In this document: positions 34,880-44,148 of the stretch, in pieces | Numbering within the stretch: position 1 is the stretch's first letter | Layout of the letters: each line of letters starts with the position of its first letter | Source: JBDRNE01 sp043812935 | GTDB lineage: Bacteria; Omnitrophota; Gorgyraeia; Tantalellales; Tantalellaceae | DNA length: 64,000 nt | Reading direction: 5' to 3' | Assembly: GCA_043812935.1 (NCBI GenBank) | Contig: JBDRLO010000059.1 | Location: forward strand, 1-64,000 | Notes under the pieces: generated by a model | The model's database searches: none | What the model saw: the letters and a program-made list of their open reading frames with translations, nothing else | What the model was told of the DNA's origin: nothing | Program-made: the position numbers and the translations under genes

Positions 34880-36262
34880 TTAGTCAGTTCTACTGCCCTG
34901 TATTTTTTTGACAATTTCCGAAGAAATCTGCCTTATATCTCCAGCGCCTAAAACCAATACTATATCATTCCTCTTAACGATTCCTGAAATCGATTCAGGG
35001 ATGTCTTCTTTTTTTAAAAACAAAGTTTTTTCAAATCTCGTTTTATCCAAAACTTTATATAATCCGCCGGCATTAATATCCCCTTTTATTTCTTCATCCG
35101 CGGAATAAATATCCGTTAAAACCAGAATATCAGTAGAATAAAAACACTCAGCAAATTCTTTTATTAAATCCTTTGTCCGGCTATACCGATGCGGCTGAAA
35201 AACCGACACAACCCTGCCCGATGAATAATTTTTGGCCGCTGTAATTACAGCATTTATTTCTGTCGGATGATGAGCGTAATCTTCAATTATTTTTATACCA
35301 CCGCATTCGCCTACTATATCAAATCTCCTCTTTACTCCGTTAAAAGAAGCTATGGCATCGGCAATTTGAGTGAAATCAAGTTTCATTTCCAAACCTACGG
35401 CTGCTGCCGCCAGTATATTCATTAAATTATATCTTCCGATAAGCGAAGATCTAACCCTGCCCATGCCCCTGCCAAACGCTTTCAGATCAAACTCGATACT
35501 TTTATCATAAATATAATTACTAGCACAAACATCAAACTTTTTCTCTATTCCAAAAGAAATGTTTTTACATGAATTTTTTCTTACAAAATCGTCTAAAATT
35601 TCATCTTCACCATTATAAACACAAAAACCCTGCTTATCTATCCGGCTGACAAATTCTTTATAAGCTTCTATCAAATTATTCATTGACCCGTAATTTTCGA
35701 TATGTTCTCTTTCAATATTTGTAACTACACCGGAACTTACATCTATATTTCGAAAATAACCGTCGCTCTCATCAATTTCAGCAGCCACTATACCCGAAGC
35801 TCCGAATTTAAAATTCCCATTAAAAGAATCCACTTCACCTCCGATCAAAACCGTGGGGTCTTTTCCGCAATATGACAAAATATGTGAAATCAAACCCGTT
35901 GTTGTAGTCTTGCCGTGTGTTCCCGTAATCCCAACGGAAAACCGCGCTCTATTAATAATGCTTTTAAGCATTTGCCCTCTTGAAATAACATTAATACCTG
36001 AATTTGCGGCCTGAACTATTTCGGGGTTATCATCCCTAATACAGCTAGACTTTACAACGATATCCGTATCCTTGGCCACATTACCCGCATCATGCCCGTC
36101 ATATATTAACACTCCGCTTTTGGATAACCGCCGGGTAAGATTATTAGGACGCAGATCTGAACCGCTTACGATATCACCATCCGCAAGACAAATCCCGGCT
36201 ATGGCACTCATCCCTATACCGCCAATTCCAACAAAATGTATTTTTTTTATGTTGTCTTGCAT
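34880..36262 (-). CDS. murC: UDP-N-acetylmuramate--L-alanine ligase MurC
   Basis: Adds the first amino acid to UDP-MurNAc. 460 residues with FVGIGGIGMSAIAG, the ATP loop GTHGKTTTTGLIS, EIDESDGYF, and DDYAHHPTEI-like EDYAHHPTEI plus FQPHRYSRT. The seven-base gap to murG indicates one operon. Confidence 0.96.
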   Translation of the reverse strand: MQDNIKKIHFVGIGGIGMSAIAGICLADGDIVSGSDLRPNNLTRRLSKSGVLIYDGHDAGNVAKDTDIVVKSSCIRDDNPEIVQAANSGINVISRGQMLKSIINRARFSVGITGTHGKTTTTGLISHILSYCGKDPTVLIGGEVDSFNGNFKFGASGIVAAEIDESDGYFRNIDVSSGVVTNIEREHIENYGSMNNLIEAYKEFVSRIDKQGFCVYNGEDEILDDFVRKNSCKNISFGIEKKFDVCASNYIYDKSIEFDLKAFGRGMGRVRSSLIGRYNLMNILAAAAVGLEMKLDFTQIADAIASFNGVKRRFDIVGECGGIKIIEDYAHHPTEINAVITAAKNYSSGRVVSVFQPHRYSRTKDLIKEFAECFYSTDILVLTDIYSADEEIKGDINAGGLYKVLDKTRFEKTLFLKKEDIPESISGIVKRNDIVLVLGAGDIRQISSEIVKKIQGSRTD

Positions 36263-36269
36263 ATTTGCT

Positions 36270-37376
36270 CTATTTATTTTTAACTGCTAAATTAAAAACT
36301 TCTTCGGCCAATTTTTTCCCGGCATCCGGACAAGCAAGACTACCGGCTGATTGTGATAGTTCAAAAAGTTTGTTCTTATTAAACAAAATCTCAACAATTT
36401 CTTCCGCCAAGTTTTCAGAGGAAAATGTCCCCTCTTCTTTATAAACTGCAGCTTTCTTGTCTGAAAAATACCGTGCGTTTGACCTTTGATTATTTTTTGG
36501 ATTAGGATAAGGAACCAATATCATTGCCCTTGAATAATACGCAAGCTCAAAAACCGCTGCCGCACCTGATCTTGTAACCGCCAGATCACTCGCAGCATAC
36601 GCGTCAGAAATCGATTCTAAAAATGAAAAAACTTTTCCGGGAATTACATTTTCCTCATAAAACTGTTTTATCCGCAAATAATCCTTTGCTCCCGTAAGAT
36701 GTATAAACTGTAACTTTTGAGGCATTTTTTTATTCATTATTACTGCCGCCCGGGAAACAGTTTCATTCAAAAACGAACATCCCTGACTGCCTCCCATTAT
36801 AAGTACTGTTTTTATGCCGGGGAATAATCCAAGTCTCTTGGCTGCCGCGTCCCTATCCTTTAAAAGCGTATCTATTCTCAAAGGATTACCCGAATAAACC
36901 GTTTTTGATTTAACATTCGCGAAATATTTATCCGTCCCATCAAAACTAAGCGCAACTTTGTCTGCTATTCGGCACAATATCTTATTAGCCCTGCCAGGCG
37001 CAAAATTCTGTTCATGCAAAAGAATGGGAACACCAAATACCTTTGCCGCCACACAAGTCGTTCCTGACGAATAACCTCCGAAACCAACAACCGCATCAGG
37101 TTTAACTGTCAGAATTATATACAACGAACAAAGAATATCCGCAAAAAACTTTAACGCAAAAACCGCAAACTTAAACACATTAAAAGTTAAAGGCATTGGA
37201 TTTACAGACAGAAAAAAACACGGATATCTACTGTTTTTAAAAATATTTTTGTCCAAACGTCTTTTACTTGAAACAAAAAATATATCAGTATTCCCTTTCT
37301 TTTTTAATTCATCAGCTAAAGCTATTGACGGAAAAATATGGCCTCCGCTTCCGCCGGCAGCAAGAATGACTTTCAT
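36270..37376 (-). CDS. murG: UDP-GlcNAc:lipid I GlcNAc transferase MurG
   Basis: Makes lipid II at the inner membrane face. 368 residues; the Gly-rich AAGGSGGHIFPSIALA at the N-terminus, VGFGGYSSGTTCVAA, LHEQNFAPGRANK, LIMGGSQGCSFLNE and the donor-site SGAAAVFELAYYSRAMILVPYP. One base separates its start from the ftsW stop. Confidence 0.96.
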   Translation of the reverse strand: MKVILAAGGSGGHIFPSIALADELKKKGNTDIFFVSSKRRLDKNIFKNSRYPCFFLSVNPMPLTFNVFKFAVFALKFFADILCSLYIILTVKPDAVVGFGGYSSGTTCVAAKVFGVPILLHEQNFAPGRANKILCRIADKVALSFDGTDKYFANVKSKTVYSGNPLRIDTLLKDRDAAAKRLGLFPGIKTVLIMGGSQGCSFLNETVSRAAVIMNKKMPQKLQFIHLTGAKDYLRIKQFYEENVIPGKVFSFLESISDAYAASDLAVTRSGAAAVFELAYYSRAMILVPYPNPKNNQRSNARYFSDKKAAVYKEEGTFSSENLAEEIVEILFNKNKLFELSQSAGSLACPDAGKKLAEEVFNLAVKNK

Positions 37377-37377
37377 A

Positions 37378-38463
37378 TTATTCCGCCTCCCTTGCCATAT
37401 TCAAAACAAGACCAATTGCCGCAAGATGACAAACCAAAGAACTTCCGCCGTAACTAATAAAAGGTAACGGCAACCCTTTTGTCGGGAGAACACCGGTGGA
37501 TACTCCCACATTTACCAATACTTCAAACGCAATTATAATACTTATTCCAAGAACTGTGCGCGAAGCAAAAACATTCCGGAGTCTAAGCGCAATTCTTATT
37601 GAAACCCAAATTAAAACCGCAAAAAGCGCAAGTACTAATGCCGTGCCCGCAAAACCTGCCTCTTCGCCTATTATTGAAAATATAAAATCTGTATGTGAAG
37701 CCGGCAAATAAAAAAGTTTTTGTTTTGACATCCCCAGCCCTGTTCCCCAGAACCCTCCTGATCCCAAAGCAATAAAAGACTGTACTAACTGAAACCCCGC
37801 GCCTTTTGCATCTTTCCAGGGGTTAAAAACTATAATTATGCGTTTTATCCGATACGGCGCAATAATAACCGCCGTACATAACGCGGGTAAAGCCGATGCC
37901 GTTATAAAACCCAAATGTTTCAATTTCAACCCTGAGACAAATAAAACAGCGCCTCCCGCAAAAAGTATTGAAACACAAGTTCCCATATCAGGCTCCAAAA
38001 GTACTAATCCGGCTGTAAGCCCCGTAACAAAAAGCGGCGGCAATATTCCCTGCCTAAAATTCTCAATTAAATATTTTTTGCGGGCAGTTAAATCCGCCAG
38101 ATAAATTATGAGCGCAAACTTAGCTAATTCCGAAGGTTGAACATTCATTCCAAAAACAGATATCCACCTCCGCGCGCCGCCGGCCATTTTTCCTACACCA
38201 GGAACAAGAACTATCAGCAAAAGAAAAAGCACGCACAACATTATAGCCCTGGAGTTATCGGCAATTTTTTTAGACGGTACTGCCATACAAAAAACCGCCG
38301 CGCTTAATCCAACAACTAAATACACCAAATGTCTTAACACAAAATACAAACTATTTCCATATTGGCGATAAGCGTAAACCGCACTTGAAGAATAAATCAT
38401 CACTACCCCGATCATTAAAAGAATCGAAACTATTATTATAATTATTTTCGAATCATTCTTCAT
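37378..38463 (-). CDS. ftsW: Division SEDS glycosyltransferase FtsW
   Basis: 361 residues, about ten membrane helices. SEDS motifs: GGARRWISVFGMNVQPSELAK, LEPDMGTCVSI, ASHTDFIFSIIGEEAGFAG and LPFISYGGSSLVCH. Lies between murD and murG inside the dcw cluster, which marks it as FtsW rather than RodA. Confidence 0.95.
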   Translation of the reverse strand: MKNDSKIIIIIVSILLMIGVVMIYSSSAVYAYRQYGNSLYFVLRHLVYLVVGLSAAVFCMAVPSKKIADNSRAIMLCVLFLLLIVLVPGVGKMAGGARRWISVFGMNVQPSELAKFALIIYLADLTARKKYLIENFRQGILPPLFVTGLTAGLVLLEPDMGTCVSILFAGGAVLFVSGLKLKHLGFITASALPALCTAVIIAPYRIKRIIIVFNPWKDAKGAGFQLVQSFIALGSGGFWGTGLGMSKQKLFYLPASHTDFIFSIIGEEAGFAGTALVLALFAVLIWVSIRIALRLRNVFASRTVLGISIIIAFEVLVNVGVSTGVLPTKGLPLPFISYGGSSLVCHLAAIGLVLNMAREAE

Positions 38464-38484
38464 GTTTTTTTAGAAAACTTTAGT

Positions 38485-39828
38485 TTATGTTAATTTTTCA
38501 TCACTTGCTGTTTCATACTGTTTTTTAACTTCTTCCTGAAAAGCTTTACCTCGTTCTTTATAACTTGAAAACATGTCAAAACTGGAACACATGGGAGACA
38601 ATATAACTGCTTCCCCACGCTTTGCCAATGATATACTTTTACACACAGCTTCTTTCATGCCTGAAACACTAAACACAGGCACCACATCATTAAAAACCTG
38701 TTTTATCTTTTTTTGTGCTTCTCCCATAAGCACCATAGCTTTTACTTTTTCTTTTACTAAAGGCATAACCAAATCATAATTTCCGCCTTTATCCCGGCCT
38801 CCTGCTATAAGCACCACTTTCTTGTCTATGGATTCCAACGCGGAATAAACTGCACCAACATTTGTTGCTTTTGAATCATCAATAAAATCAATACCATTAA
38901 AATTGAATACTCCTTCAAGGCGATGGCCTAACCCTTTAAACCCGGACACCGAGCTTCGGATAACCTTTTCATCTATTCCCATTGCCAGCGCCGCGCAAAC
39001 AGCGCCCTCAACGTTATCCCTGTTATGCCTCCCTTTTAAAAGAATCTCATTTTCCCTGAGAATAAAACTCCCATCATCAACGTTAACAACAATATCACCT
39101 TCTTTTTTAGCAAAATAAACAATACGGCTTTTAATACTATCTACAATGGGATCATTTAAAAACACAGAATTTATAACAGCATAATCTTTATTTGTTTGAT
39201 TTTTAAAAATTTTAAATTTTTCTTTTTGATAATTCGCGTAATTTCCATGCCTCTCATAATGATCATCCGTAATATTAAGTAAAACCGCGACTCTAGGCCG
39301 AAAATCCTTTATTGTTTGAAGCTGAAAAGAACTAACCTCCACAACCGCAATACTGTCCTCTGTAAGAAACTCCACCTCTCCGCTCAAAGGGTTTCCAATA
39401 TTTCCGCATACAATTGTATGTTTACCGGCACATGAAAATATTTTACCAATAAGCTCTGTTGTAGTAGTTTTTCCGTTAGTTCCAGTTACTGCCACAATCG
39501 GCGCAGGACAAAATAAAAATCCTAACTCCAGTTCGCCTAACACTAAAGCTTCTTTGGAAAATAAATTCGTAGATTTTAAAACTTCAATATCAATTCCAGG
39601 ACTAACAACCACTATTTCAGCGTCAGAACAAAAACTAGAAGTATGGCCGCCCGTTTCATACCTCACAGAAAATTCATCCAGACTTTTTAAGCGTTCAGAG
39701 ACATCCGGACTATCAGAATTGTCGCTGATTTTTACAAAAGCTCCTTTATTCAACATAAGTTTAGAAGCCGCGTATCCGCTTTCACCAAACCCTAAAATCA
39801 AAACTTTCTTACCCTTAACGTTTAACAT
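38485..39828 (-). CDS. murD: UDP-N-acetylmuramoylalanine--D-glutamate ligase MurD
   Basis: Adds D-glutamate to the peptidoglycan precursor. 447 residues, with VLILGFGESGYAA, the ATP loop TGTNGKTTTELIG, VEVSSFQLQTI, NITDDHYERHGN and DDSKATNVGA. A repeat-filled 259-base gap separates it from mraY. Confidence 0.96.
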   Translation of the reverse strand: MLNVKGKKVLILGFGESGYAASKLMLNKGAFVKISDNSDSPDVSERLKSLDEFSVRYETGGHTSSFCSDAEIVVVSPGIDIEVLKSTNLFSKEALVLGELELGFLFCPAPIVAVTGTNGKTTTTELIGKIFSCAGKHTIVCGNIGNPLSGEVEFLTEDSIAVVEVSSFQLQTIKDFRPRVAVLLNITDDHYERHGNYANYQKEKFKIFKNQTNKDYAVINSVFLNDPIVDSIKSRIVYFAKKEGDIVVNVDDGSFILRENEILLKGRHNRDNVEGAVCAALAMGIDEKVIRSSVSGFKGLGHRLEGVFNFNGIDFIDDSKATNVGAVYSALESIDKKVVLIAGGRDKGGNYDLVMPLVKEKVKAMVLMGEAQKKIKQVFNDVVPVFSVSGMKEAVCKSISLAKRGEAVILSPMCSSFDMFSSYKERGKAFQEEVKKQYETASDEKLT

Positions 39829-39875
39829 AATATTTCATCAATGTTCTTTCTTCTTAATCACATAGGTTTTTATCC

Positions 39876-40086
39876 GGGCGGGGAAACCCCGCCCCTACTG
39901 GTCAACCGGCGTAAGGAGCTAACCGACATCTTACCGGACAGGCACAAGGGCCATGTACCACACAGGGTACATGGCAAGACCTGTCCCTACGGTTTACTTC
40001 CCGGATTTTTCAATTACGGACAGGCACGGGGGCCTGTCCCTACATCAATAATTTCGTGTAGCGTGAAACGTATTACGTGTCACGCT
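39876..40086. repeat. Repeat cluster with a nested hairpin between mraY and murD
   Basis: From low to high coordinates: the GC-rich hairpin (39876-39898); CCGGTTAG-like units; a GGACAGGC-type element (39936-39990) whose loop is enlarged by an inner perfect stem GCCATGTACC (39950-39959) / GGTACATGGC (39966-39975); a normal copy (40018-40043); and an ACGTG-rich stretch (40055-40086). All lie inside an otherwise continuous cell-wall operon. Confidence 0.9.
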
Positions 40087-40087
40087 T

Positions 40088-41176
40088 TTATCGTACCTTA
40101 AGCGTTGCAATACTTACAAGAGCTAAAATCGCAGCAACAATCAGAAAACGCATGGTAACTTTTGCTTCATGCCACCCTTTTATCTGAAAATGGTGATGTA
40201 TCGGCGACATAAGAAAAACTCTTTTTTTACGGGTCTTGAAAGACACAACCTGGATAATAACGGACAAGGCTTCAACAACTAATACCCCGCCCGCTATTAA
40301 CAATAAAACTTCTTTTTTTATCAAAACACTAATAATCGCGATTGCGCCGCCAAGAGAAAGCGCGCCTGTATCTCCCATAAAAATAGTCGCGGGATAACTG
40401 TTAAACCACAGGAACCCTAATCCAGCTCCAGTTAATGCTGAGCAAAAAACAGCTAACTCCCCTGAACCGGGCAAATAAAACACTTGAAGATATTTACTAA
40501 GCGCAGCGTGTCCCGTAATATAGCTAAAAACAGCATATGTAAAAGTAATAAATACCATACATCCTATAGCCAGACCATCAAGACCGTCTGTCAGGTTTAA
40601 AGCATTTGAAGCGCCAACAATAACTAAAAGAACAAAAACAATATAAAACAAACCTAGATTGCAAACCGCGTTTTTCACAAAAGGTATATATAAATCCGAA
40701 CCAATTTGTTTACTATGCAGAACAAAAAGGCCTACAATTAAAGCAAGAACCACTTGCCCGACTAATTTGGTTATACCGCGGATACCTTTAGCGCTTTTGT
40801 TTCTGATTTTAATATAATCATCAACAAACCCGACACATCCAAGCCATATCATACCGGAAAGCGCCAACAACACATAATCATTATTAATCCGGCACCACAA
40901 AAGTGAGGATACGGTTACAGCAACAATAATTAAAACCCCGCCCATTGTCGGGGTTCCTTCTTTATGTTTATGCAAGTCATATAACCCCTTAACGTGTTCT
41001 TTTCTTACATACTGTCCTATCTTAAAAAGTTTAAGACGCTCTATAATAAATGGCCCGACAATCACACAAATTACAAAAGAAGTTACCGCGGCCATACTGG
41101 CACGAAAAGTAATATATTTAAAAACATTAAAACCAAACCAAATTTCCGTTAGTGGATATAAGATGTCGTATAACAC
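40088..41176 (-). CDS. mraY: Phospho-N-acetylmuramoyl-pentapeptide transferase MraY
   Basis: Makes lipid I on undecaprenyl phosphate. 362 residues, about ten membrane helices, KEGTPTMGGVLI, the catalytic FVDDYIKIRNK aspartates, NLTDGLDGLA and the metal-binding MGDTGALSLGG, and PIHHHFQIKG near the C-terminus. The start overlaps the murF end by 28 bases. Confidence 0.97.
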   Translation of the reverse strand: MLYDILYPLTEIWFGFNVFKYITFRASMAAVTSFVICVIVGPFIIERLKLFKIGQYVRKEHVKGLYDLHKHKEGTPTMGGVLIIVAVTVSSLLWCRINNDYVLLALSGMIWLGCVGFVDDYIKIRNKSAKGIRGITKLVGQVVLALIVGLFVLHSKQIGSDLYIPFVKNAVCNLGLFYIVFVLLVIVGASNALNLTDGLDGLAIGCMVFITFTYAVFSYITGHAALSKYLQVFYLPGSGELAVFCSALTGAGLGFLWFNSYPATIFMGDTGALSLGGAIAIISVLIKKEVLLLIAGGVLVVEALSVIIQVVSFKTRKKRVFLMSPIHHHFQIKGWHEAKVTMRFLIVAAILALVSIATLKVR

Positions 41177-42522
41177 TTCAGAACTTCCTCCATTCTTGAA
41201 GACCTTGACCCTTTTAATAAAATCATAGCTTCAGGGCATGACATCATTCGAATCATTTCAGCCGCCTCTTCATGATTCGAAACATGCGCGATTAAATCCT
41301 TTTTCATGCCTTTTTCCCCTGCCCCATTAGCGATATGAACGGCTTTTTTTCCCAATACAATTAAAAAATCGATATTCTTGTCCGCAATGCTTGCTCCGAT
41401 TTTTTTATGAAAATTTTCACTTTCTTTCCCCAATTCCGCCATATCACCCGCAACAACTCCTTTTCTGGGAGCTTTACAACTCTCTAAAAATCTAAGCGCG
41501 GCTTCAAACGATTCAGGATTAGCATTATAGGAATCATTAATAAACACACGCCCGCCGGCTATTGTTTTTTCAAGACGCATTTTCGGTAATGAGATTTTTT
41601 CTAAACTTTTGTAGATATCCTTATAACCAATCCCAAAAAATTCGGCTACGGATATAGCCGCGGCAGAATTATAAACATTATGAATTCCTTTTAACGGAAT
41701 AAAATACTTTCTCTTGTTAACACAAAATTCATATCCGTCAGTTTTTTCCAAAATTTTATCAACATAGAAATCGCTACCCGGTTTTGTTCCAAAAAACTCT
41801 ATCAAAAATTTTTCACGCGAAACATCTGACAACAAATCATCATCTATATTAAGAAAACCTTTTCCATTTTCACGCAAATATTTTAAAAGACTCATCTTTT
41901 CCTTTAAAACACCTTTTTTGTCAGAAAAATACTGCAAATGTCCATTTCCGATATTTGTAATAACCGCAACATCCGGCCCGGCAATTCTGGATAATTCAGC
42001 AATTTCACCCGGATAATTCGTTCCGAGCTCAACAACAGCCATATCATAATCTACGGTTAAATTAAATAAAGTCAAGCTTACCCCGACAATATTATTATAC
42101 GATTTGATACTTCGCAACACTTTATATTTAGAAGAAAGTACCTCGGCTAAAATATCTTTAACTGTAGTTTTCCCGTTAGTGCCCGTTATGCAGATTACCG
42201 GAATATTTATTCTCCTCCTTATTTCTTCAGCTATCCTGCCCATAGCCCTAAAATTATTCTGTGTAAGAATAATATGTCCGATTTCCTGCTTTAAAAGCTT
42301 ATCATTAACACGCTCGACAATTATTCCCATAGCTTTTTTTCTGACAGCTTCATTAATATAATCATGTCCGTCAAAATTTTTCCCCTTAAGCGCTATAAAG
42401 AACTGCCCGGGACGTATTGTCCTGGAATCAACGGAAAACCCTTCCTCAATCAATTTTTTTTTGTTTTTTGAGGATAATTTTCCACCCGTAATTTCAGATA
42501 TCTCTTCAACTGTAAATTTCAT
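41149..42522 (-). CDS. murF: UDP-MurNAc-tripeptide--D-alanyl-D-alanine ligase MurF
   Basis: Adds the D-Ala-D-Ala dipeptide made by Ddl. 457 residues with DSRTIRPGQFFIALKG, the ATP loop GTNGKTTVKDILAE, VELGTNYPGEI, NIGNGHLQYF and NDSYNANPESF. Confidence 0.96.
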   Translation of the reverse strand: MKFTVEEISEITGGKLSSKNKKKLIEEGFSVDSRTIRPGQFFIALKGKNFDGHDYINEAVRKKAMGIIVERVNDKLLKQEIGHIILTQNNFRAMGRIAEEIRRRINIPVICITGTNGKTTVKDILAEVLSSKYKVLRSIKSYNNIVGVSLTLFNLTVDYDMAVVELGTNYPGEIAELSRIAGPDVAVITNIGNGHLQYFSDKKGVLKEKMSLLKYLRENGKGFLNIDDDLLSDVSREKFLIEFFGTKPGSDFYVDKILEKTDGYEFCVNKRKYFIPLKGIHNVYNSAAAISVAEFFGIGYKDIYKSLEKISLPKMRLEKTIAGGRVFINDSYNANPESFEAALRFLESCKAPRKGVVAGDMAELGKESENFHKKIGASIADKNIDFLIVLGKKAVHIANGAGEKGMKKDLIAHVSNHEEAAEMIRMMSCPEAMILLKGSRSSRMEEVLKCYTTSYIH

Positions 42523-42527
42523 AATTT

Positions 42528-42668
42528 TGCGTTACATGTTTCACGTTGCAGGTTACACACTACACGTTACAAGTTACACGTTGCACGTTTTCTAAAACAA
42601 AAAAAATAGCGTCTTAATTTGTGATATAAACCTGTTTCGTGCCGCATGCTACATGTTACGCGTCTTTT
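42528..42668. repeat. ACGTG-rich degenerate repeat between murF and murE
   Basis: The gap is filled with words such as GTTACATGTTTCACG, GTTACACACTACACG and GTTACACGTTGCACG, then AT-rich DNA and GCATGCTACATGTTACGCG. No gene or clear hairpin terminator. Confidence 0.75.
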
Positions 42669-42670
42669 AA

Positions 42671-44146
42671 TCAATAACCTTTGTTTTTTAAAACCTTCAG
42701 GGCAATTTTGCAATCATCAAACGGAAGTACCCGATCACCTACTATCTGATAGTTTTCATGTCCTTTGCCGGCAATAACAACTATGTCTTCCGGTTCTGCC
42801 GCATCTATGGCAGCATTTATGGCAGCTTCACGCACTTCTATTATACTATACCTGGCCCCTTTCACCATTCCTTTTTCAATTTGTTTAAGTATTTCACAAG
42901 GATCTTCCCGCCTGGGGTTATCATTTGTAAGTATTATATTATCACAAAAATCACTCGCGATTTCCCCCATTAACGGCCTTTTTAACTTATCCCTGTCCCC
43001 GCCGCACCCAAAAACACAAATGAGCTGTTTCTTTGCCAATCCCCGGAGAGCCTCCAATAAATTTTTTAAAGCATCAGGAGTATGCGCGTAATCTACAAAA
43101 ACTTTAAAGGGCGCATTTGAACAGACATTTTCAAGCCTACCAGGCACTTCAATAAAACTTTCCAAAGTATTTTTTACAATTTTCAGATTTATATTGTTAT
43201 TAATGAGCGCGCCGACAGCTGACAAAACATTGTAAACATTATGCGTACCGATAAGTCTCGATTTAATAAAAACCCGTCCGCATCCCTTTACTTCCAGATT
43301 AAATTCTGTCCCTGACGCGGACAATTTAATGTTTTCCGCTCTTACATCGGCATTTTTTGACATTCCAAACCCAACAAATTCAGGAAAATTAATAACTTTC
43401 TTTAATCCGATAACCATCGGATCGTCAACATTAAGAACCGCTGTTCCGTCCGGTTTTAAATTCTGAAATATTTTTGATTTATCATTTAAATATGCTTCCA
43501 TATTTTTATGATAATCCAAATGTTCCGGAGTAATATTGGTAAAAACCGCGGTATCCAGATTAATTCCGTAAACCCTTTTTTGACTAAGCGCATGGCTTGA
43601 CATTTCAATGACTGCCGAATTTTTCCCCTCTGAAAGCATATCAGATAAAAAGCTATTAAGCGCCACCACATCCGGAGTTGTAAGATTAGAACGCTCAAAA
43701 ACATTATTTCTTTTCTGGGTAAAAACCGTACTAACAAACGCGCTGGAATTACCATGAGCGTTTAACAACGCGTTTATCAAAAACACCGTGGTAGTTTTAC
43801 CATTTGTCCCGGTCACTCCGAAAACGTTGAGCTTATCCGACGGATCTCCAAAAACATGTTTTGCCGCATATCCAAGCGTTTCCCTGACATCATTAACAAC
43901 GATAACACGCTTTAATTGTTCTTGCGTTACCCCTGATGGTTTTTTTTCGCAAAAAACCCGCCGTGCGCCTTTTTTTATAACATCACAGATATAGCAATGC
44001 CCGTCAAAAATAACACCTTTAACGGCAAAAAAAACATCGCCGGGACAAACCATTCGGGAATCCGTTTTAATATTCAGTTTGTTAATATAATTCCCTTTAA
44101 TAAGGCCATTAACTATATTCATATTTTCAAAGTCAGAATAAGACAT
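42671..44146 (-). CDS. murE: UDP-MurNAc-L-Ala-D-Glu--meso-diaminopimelate ligase MurE
   Basis: 491 residues with DSRMVCPGDVFFAVKG, the ATP loop TGTNGKTTTVFLI, EMSSHALSQKRV and DYAHTPDALKNLL. The acceptor motif is DNPR (in TNDNPRREDP), which marks meso-diaminopimelate-adding enzymes as opposed to lysine-adding ones. This predicts the peptidoglycan type of the organism. Two bases after the ftsI stop. Confidence 0.96.
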   Translation of the reverse strand: MSYSDFENMNIVNGLIKGNYINKLNIKTDSRMVCPGDVFFAVKGVIFDGHCYICDVIKKGARRVFCEKKPSGVTQEQLKRVIVVNDVRETLGYAAKHVFGDPSDKLNVFGVTGTNGKTTTVFLINALLNAHGNSSAFVSTVFTQKRNNVFERSNLTTPDVVALNSFLSDMLSEGKNSAVIEMSSHALSQKRVYGINLDTAVFTNITPEHLDYHKNMEAYLNDKSKIFQNLKPDGTAVLNVDDPMVIGLKKVINFPEFVGFGMSKNADVRAENIKLSASGTEFNLEVKGCGRVFIKSRLIGTHNVYNVLSAVGALINNNINLKIVKNTLESFIEVPGRLENVCSNAPFKVFVDYAHTPDALKNLLEALRGLAKKQLICVFGCGGDRDKLKRPLMGEIASDFCDNIILTNDNPRREDPCEILKQIEKGMVKGARYSIIEVREAAINAAIDAAEPEDIVVIAGKGHENYQIVGDRVLPFDDCKIALKVLKNKGY

Positions 44147-44148
44147 AA

